From an uncultured Eubacteriales bacterium (GTDB taxonomy: Bacteria; Bacillota; Clostridia; Oscillospirales; Oscillospiraceae): a stretch of 7,803 nucleotides of DNA. The translations under genes were made by a program, and so were the position numbers. The stretch covers positions 1 through 7,803 of the forward strand of contig URXW01000056.1 in the NCBI GenBank assembly GCA_900551995.1, written 5' to 3'. A model generated the notes under the pieces. It was not told the origin of the DNA. It ran no database searches and was given only the letters and a program-made list of their open reading frames with translations. Positions 6,415-7,803 of the stretch are shown here, piece after piece; within the stretch, counting starts at the first letter, position 1; each line of letters begins with the position of its first letter.

Positions 6415-6464
6415 AAAAAAAGCGGAGACGCGGCAGGCGCGTAGCGCGCCTGCCGCGTCTCCGC
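6415..6464 (-). terminator. 20-bp perfect hairpin with U-tract on the minus strand
   Basis: Arms 6422-6441 and 6445-6464 are perfectly complementary over 20 bp with only TAG as loop. Seven A residues (6415-6421) lie immediately before it, so on the minus strand the stem is followed by U7, a textbook intrinsic terminator. On the plus strand, which carries nifU, no T-run follows. No minus-strand gene was found that needs this terminator. It may stop antisense transcription, be read as RNA structure at the nifU 3' end, or be a dispersed repeat. Confidence 0.6.
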
Positions 6465-6465
6465 C

Positions 6466-6512
6466 GTGACATCCGGTTGTACAACCTCTTGACAACCGGA
6501 TGTCACCCTTTT
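6466..6512 (+). terminator. 15-bp hairpin after nifU, probable plus-strand terminator
   Basis: Arms 6466-6480 and 6492-6506 are perfectly complementary over 15 bp around an 11-nt loop, followed by CC and TTTT (6509-6512). It is the likeliest end of the nifS-nifU transcript, though the T-run is short. Its arm and loop also include the 12-nt palindrome GGTTGTACAACC (6475-6486), so an alternative small fold exists. The 3' half coincides with a strong promoter. Confidence 0.55.
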
Positions 6513-6517
6513 ATACA
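6489..6517 (+). promoter_or_regulatory. Near-consensus promoter embedded in the hairpin (P1)
   Basis: A perfect TTGACA (6489-6494) and TATACA (6512-6517) are exactly 17 nt apart. Transcription would start near 6524, about 105 nt before the 68-aa ORF. The -35 begins at the end of the hairpin loop and the spacer contains the whole remaining 3' arm. It could drive the small membrane protein from far upstream, or a separate short RNA. Confidence 0.6.
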
Positions 6518-6571
6518 GGTATGTTTTCCACTGGACACGCCCTGCGGACGCGTACAAATTTCCGATTCTTC

Positions 6572-6600
6572 TTGCTTTTTCCGCCGAAATAATTTATACT
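6572..6600 (+). promoter_or_regulatory. Proximal promoter of the 68-aa membrane protein (P2)
   Basis: TTGCTT (6572-6577) and TATACT (6595-6600) are 17 nt apart. A start near 6607 would leave a short leader holding the ribosome site GGGAGG (6616-6621), so this is the natural promoter for the ORF at 6629. The 237 nt between nifU and that ORF hold the two hairpins and the two promoters; no other gene was seen. Confidence 0.65.
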
Positions 6601-6628
6601 GTGTACACCAAAAAAGGGAGGAAAAGCC

Positions 6629-6835
6629 ATGGCGTATGTTGCCCTGATCGGATTGTATTTTGTGCCCATCCTCTGTCTGTTGGGCGCGGCGTGGAGCTAT
6701 GTCCGCTGGAAAAACGAGCACGAGAACGAGGAGCTTTCCCAGCGCGCCCGCAGGAATTGCAAGCGGCTCCTGATCGCCTTTCCCATCACGATCGTTGTGT
6801 TCCTGCTTCTGAAAATTGTATTCCCTGTAACATAA
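6629..6835 (+). CDS. Small two-helix membrane protein, function unknown
   Basis: A 68-aa ORF with GGGAGG 7 nt before its ATG and two promoter candidates upstream. Residues 3-25 (YVALIGLYFVPILCLLGAAW and on) and about 47-66 (LLIAFPITIVVFLLLKIVF) are hydrophobic and long enough to span the membrane. They flank a polar loop with KNEHENEELSQRARRNCKR. The net positive charge of the loop predicts that it faces the cytoplasm and both ends face outward. I do not recognise the family; it lacks obvious catalytic or metal-binding motifs, and the single loop cysteine (Cys44) is unremarkable. It appears to be monocistronic: hairpins lie on both sides and the next gene is convergent. It is probably a real gene, given its good start signals. 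Confidence 0.75.
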   Translation: MAYVALIGLYFVPILCLLGAAWSYVRWKNEHENEELSQRARRNCKRLLIAFPITIVVFLLLKIVFPVT

Positions 6836-6874
6836 AAACGGCGAAAAAGCCCCGTATTCCCGCCAAGCATAACG

Positions 6875-6904
6875 AACGGAGCACCCTTTTGGGTGCTCCG
6901 TTTA
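6875..6904. terminator. Hairpin between convergent genes, likely shared terminator
   Basis: AACGGAGCACCC (6875-6886) and GGGTGCTCCGTT (6891-6902) form a perfect 12-bp stem with a TTTT loop. Flanking sequence is only mildly T-rich on either strand (TTTA on plus; TTCGTTATG on minus). Its position between the stop of the small membrane protein (6835) and the stop of the minus-strand ROK gene (6945) suits a two-way terminator. Confidence 0.6.
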
Positions 6905-6928
6905 CTGCTTTGTTGCTCCGCTTACTGC
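6894..6928 (+). repeat. 15-nt direct repeat beside the terminator
   Basis: TGCTCCGTTTACTGC (6894-6908) recurs as TGCTCCGCTTACTGC (6914-6928) with one mismatch at a 20-nt period. The first copy includes the 3' arm of the hairpin, so the second copy is an extra arm that could pair with the same 5' arm. Confidence 0.7.
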
Positions 6929-6944
6929 GGGAAATGGGGGATAT

Positions 6945-7803
6945 TTACACGGTTTCCAGGAATTTGACGATGAAGTGGAGGGCACTCCCGGCGGCGATAG
7001 CCTCGGTGCGGTAGTGGCAGGCGTGCAGGTAGTCGGCGTTGGGCTCAAAGGGATCCAGTGCCGCGGTGCGCCTGCGGATCTCGTCCATATAGGGCGCGAT
7101 GAACTCGCCCACATAGCCGCCCAGAATGATGGGGCAGTCGAACAGCATGTGGACGTTGTGGTTGGTCAGAGCCAGATCGTCCAGATAGGTGTCCCAGCAG
7201 CGCACGGCGCGGGGATCCTTCTGCTCCAGCAGGGCGAAGAAGTCGATAAGGCGGCCATCGGTCAGGTCGGACAGCTCCGTGGCGGCAAGGTAGCGATCCA
7301 CGCATCCGCGCTGCCCGCAGTAGCACTGGCGTCCGTTGCGCTCAATGCAGATATGCCCCACCTCACCGCTGTGGTGGTGGTAGCCGCTGTACGGTGCGCC
7401 GTCGATGATGACCGCGCCGCCGATGTTGTTGGAGAGCATGAGGTAGAAGGCGGTTTTGATCTTCTTGTTGATCCACGTTTCCGCGAAGCCGGCGGCGTTG
7501 GCGTCGTTCAGCAGAGCCGTGGGGTAGGGGATGTACCGGGACATGTTGGCACAGGTCTCACCGGTGAAATGCAGGATCTCGCCGTAGAACACCGTCTGAT
7601 TGTCCGCAGTGACCAGACCGGGGACGCCGATGCCCACGCCCAGAATACGCTCCTTGGGGTAGTGCAGCTGGTCGATGCAGTGCTGGACGACCTCGCCCAG
7701 ATAGCGGTAGTATTCGTCGGTCGGCTCGAACTTTTTCCGCACACGCTCCTTATAGAAAACGGAGCCGCGCAGATTCACCGCCACGATCGCCACATGGTTG
7801 CGG
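6945..7803 (-). CDS. ROK-family protein, probably a sugar-responsive transcriptional regulator (5' end outside window)
   Basis: The frame is open to the right edge. A GTG at 7793 could start a 282-aa protein, but the in-frame residues before it (R-N-H, then VAIVAVNLRG) look like the middle of the first ROK strand pair, so the true start is probably beyond the window. Residue numbers below count from that GTG. Visible ROK features are LLNDANAAGFAE (94-105, catalytic-type Asp97) and GEVGH (143-147), followed by the zinc motif CYCGQRGC with Cys157, Cys159 and Cys164. The usual glycine-rich phosphate loop reads SNNIGGAVI (121-129), as recalled in clostridial ROK regulators. NagC/XylR-type members carry an N-terminal helix-turn-helix, which would lie to the right. 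A sugar kinase remains possible. It converges on the small membrane protein gene and shares no operon here. Confidence 0.85.
   Translation of the reverse strand, partial: RNHVAIVAVNLRGSVFYKERVRKKFEPTDEYYRYLGEVVQHCIDQLHYPKERILGVGIGVPGLVTADNQTVFYGEILHFTGETCANMSRYIPYPTALLNDANAAGFAETWINKKIKTAFYLMLSNNIGGAVIIDGAPYSGYHHHSGEVGHICIERNGRQCYCGQRGCVDRYLAATELSDLTDGRLIDFFALLEQKDPRAVRCWDTYLDDLALTNHNVHMLFDCPIILGGYVGEFIAPYMDEIRRRTAALDPFEPNADYLHACHYRTEAIAAGSALHFIVKFLETV

Noticed and set aside
6521..6592. 23-codon ORF downstream of P1
   Set aside because: No ribosome site, and its ATG lies at or before the predicted P1 transcription start.

Overview
The window reads as chromosomal DNA from an anaerobic, butyrate-forming, fairly GC-rich Clostridia member. 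An Oscillospiraceae-like gut bacterium is my best guess, from gene content and codon style rather than from any search. No phage, IS element, CRISPR array, rRNA or tRNA gene was recognised. Most of the window is ordinary metabolic and housekeeping sequence; the unusual material lies in the spaces between genes and in one repeat-rich coiled-coil protein.

Left third (1-3165, minus strand): the central butyrate operon in the order crt, hbd, bcd, etfB, running off the left edge inside etfB. Crt dehydrates 3-hydroxybutyryl-CoA to crotonyl-CoA, Hbd supplies the 3-hydroxybutyryl-CoA, and Bcd with EtfAB reduces crotonyl-CoA to butyryl-CoA. The operon starts from a very good sigma-A-type promoter (TTGATA-N17-TATAAT, 3137-3165). 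A Rex-like imperfect palindrome overlaps its -35 and spacer. The predicted leader of about 105 nt contains two GC-rich hairpins and a possible 31-codon Arg-rich leader ORF that ends in an ATGA overlap with the crt start. No thiolase gene lies immediately upstream of crt.

Middle (3166-4623, plus strand): a divergent promoter drives a 179-aa coiled-coil protein of unknown function, built of about sixteen uninterrupted heptads. Six of these are exact DVSGLKE copies encoded by 21-nt tandem repeats. trmB (tRNA m7G46 methyltransferase) follows 31 nt later and ends at a clear intrinsic terminator.

Right-middle (4624-6512, plus strand): a cysteine desulfurase and an IscU/NifU-type scaffold form a two-gene Fe-S cluster assembly operon. 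Their products would serve the Fe-S enzymes of an anaerobe. Behind the scaffold gene are two large perfect hairpins: one has its U-tract on the minus strand, the other overlaps a near-consensus plus-strand promoter.

Right (6513-7803): a 68-aa protein with two predicted membrane helices is preceded by two tandem promoters. A hairpin with a duplicated arm then separates it from a convergent minus-strand ROK-family gene, cut by the right edge and probably a sugar-responsive regulator.
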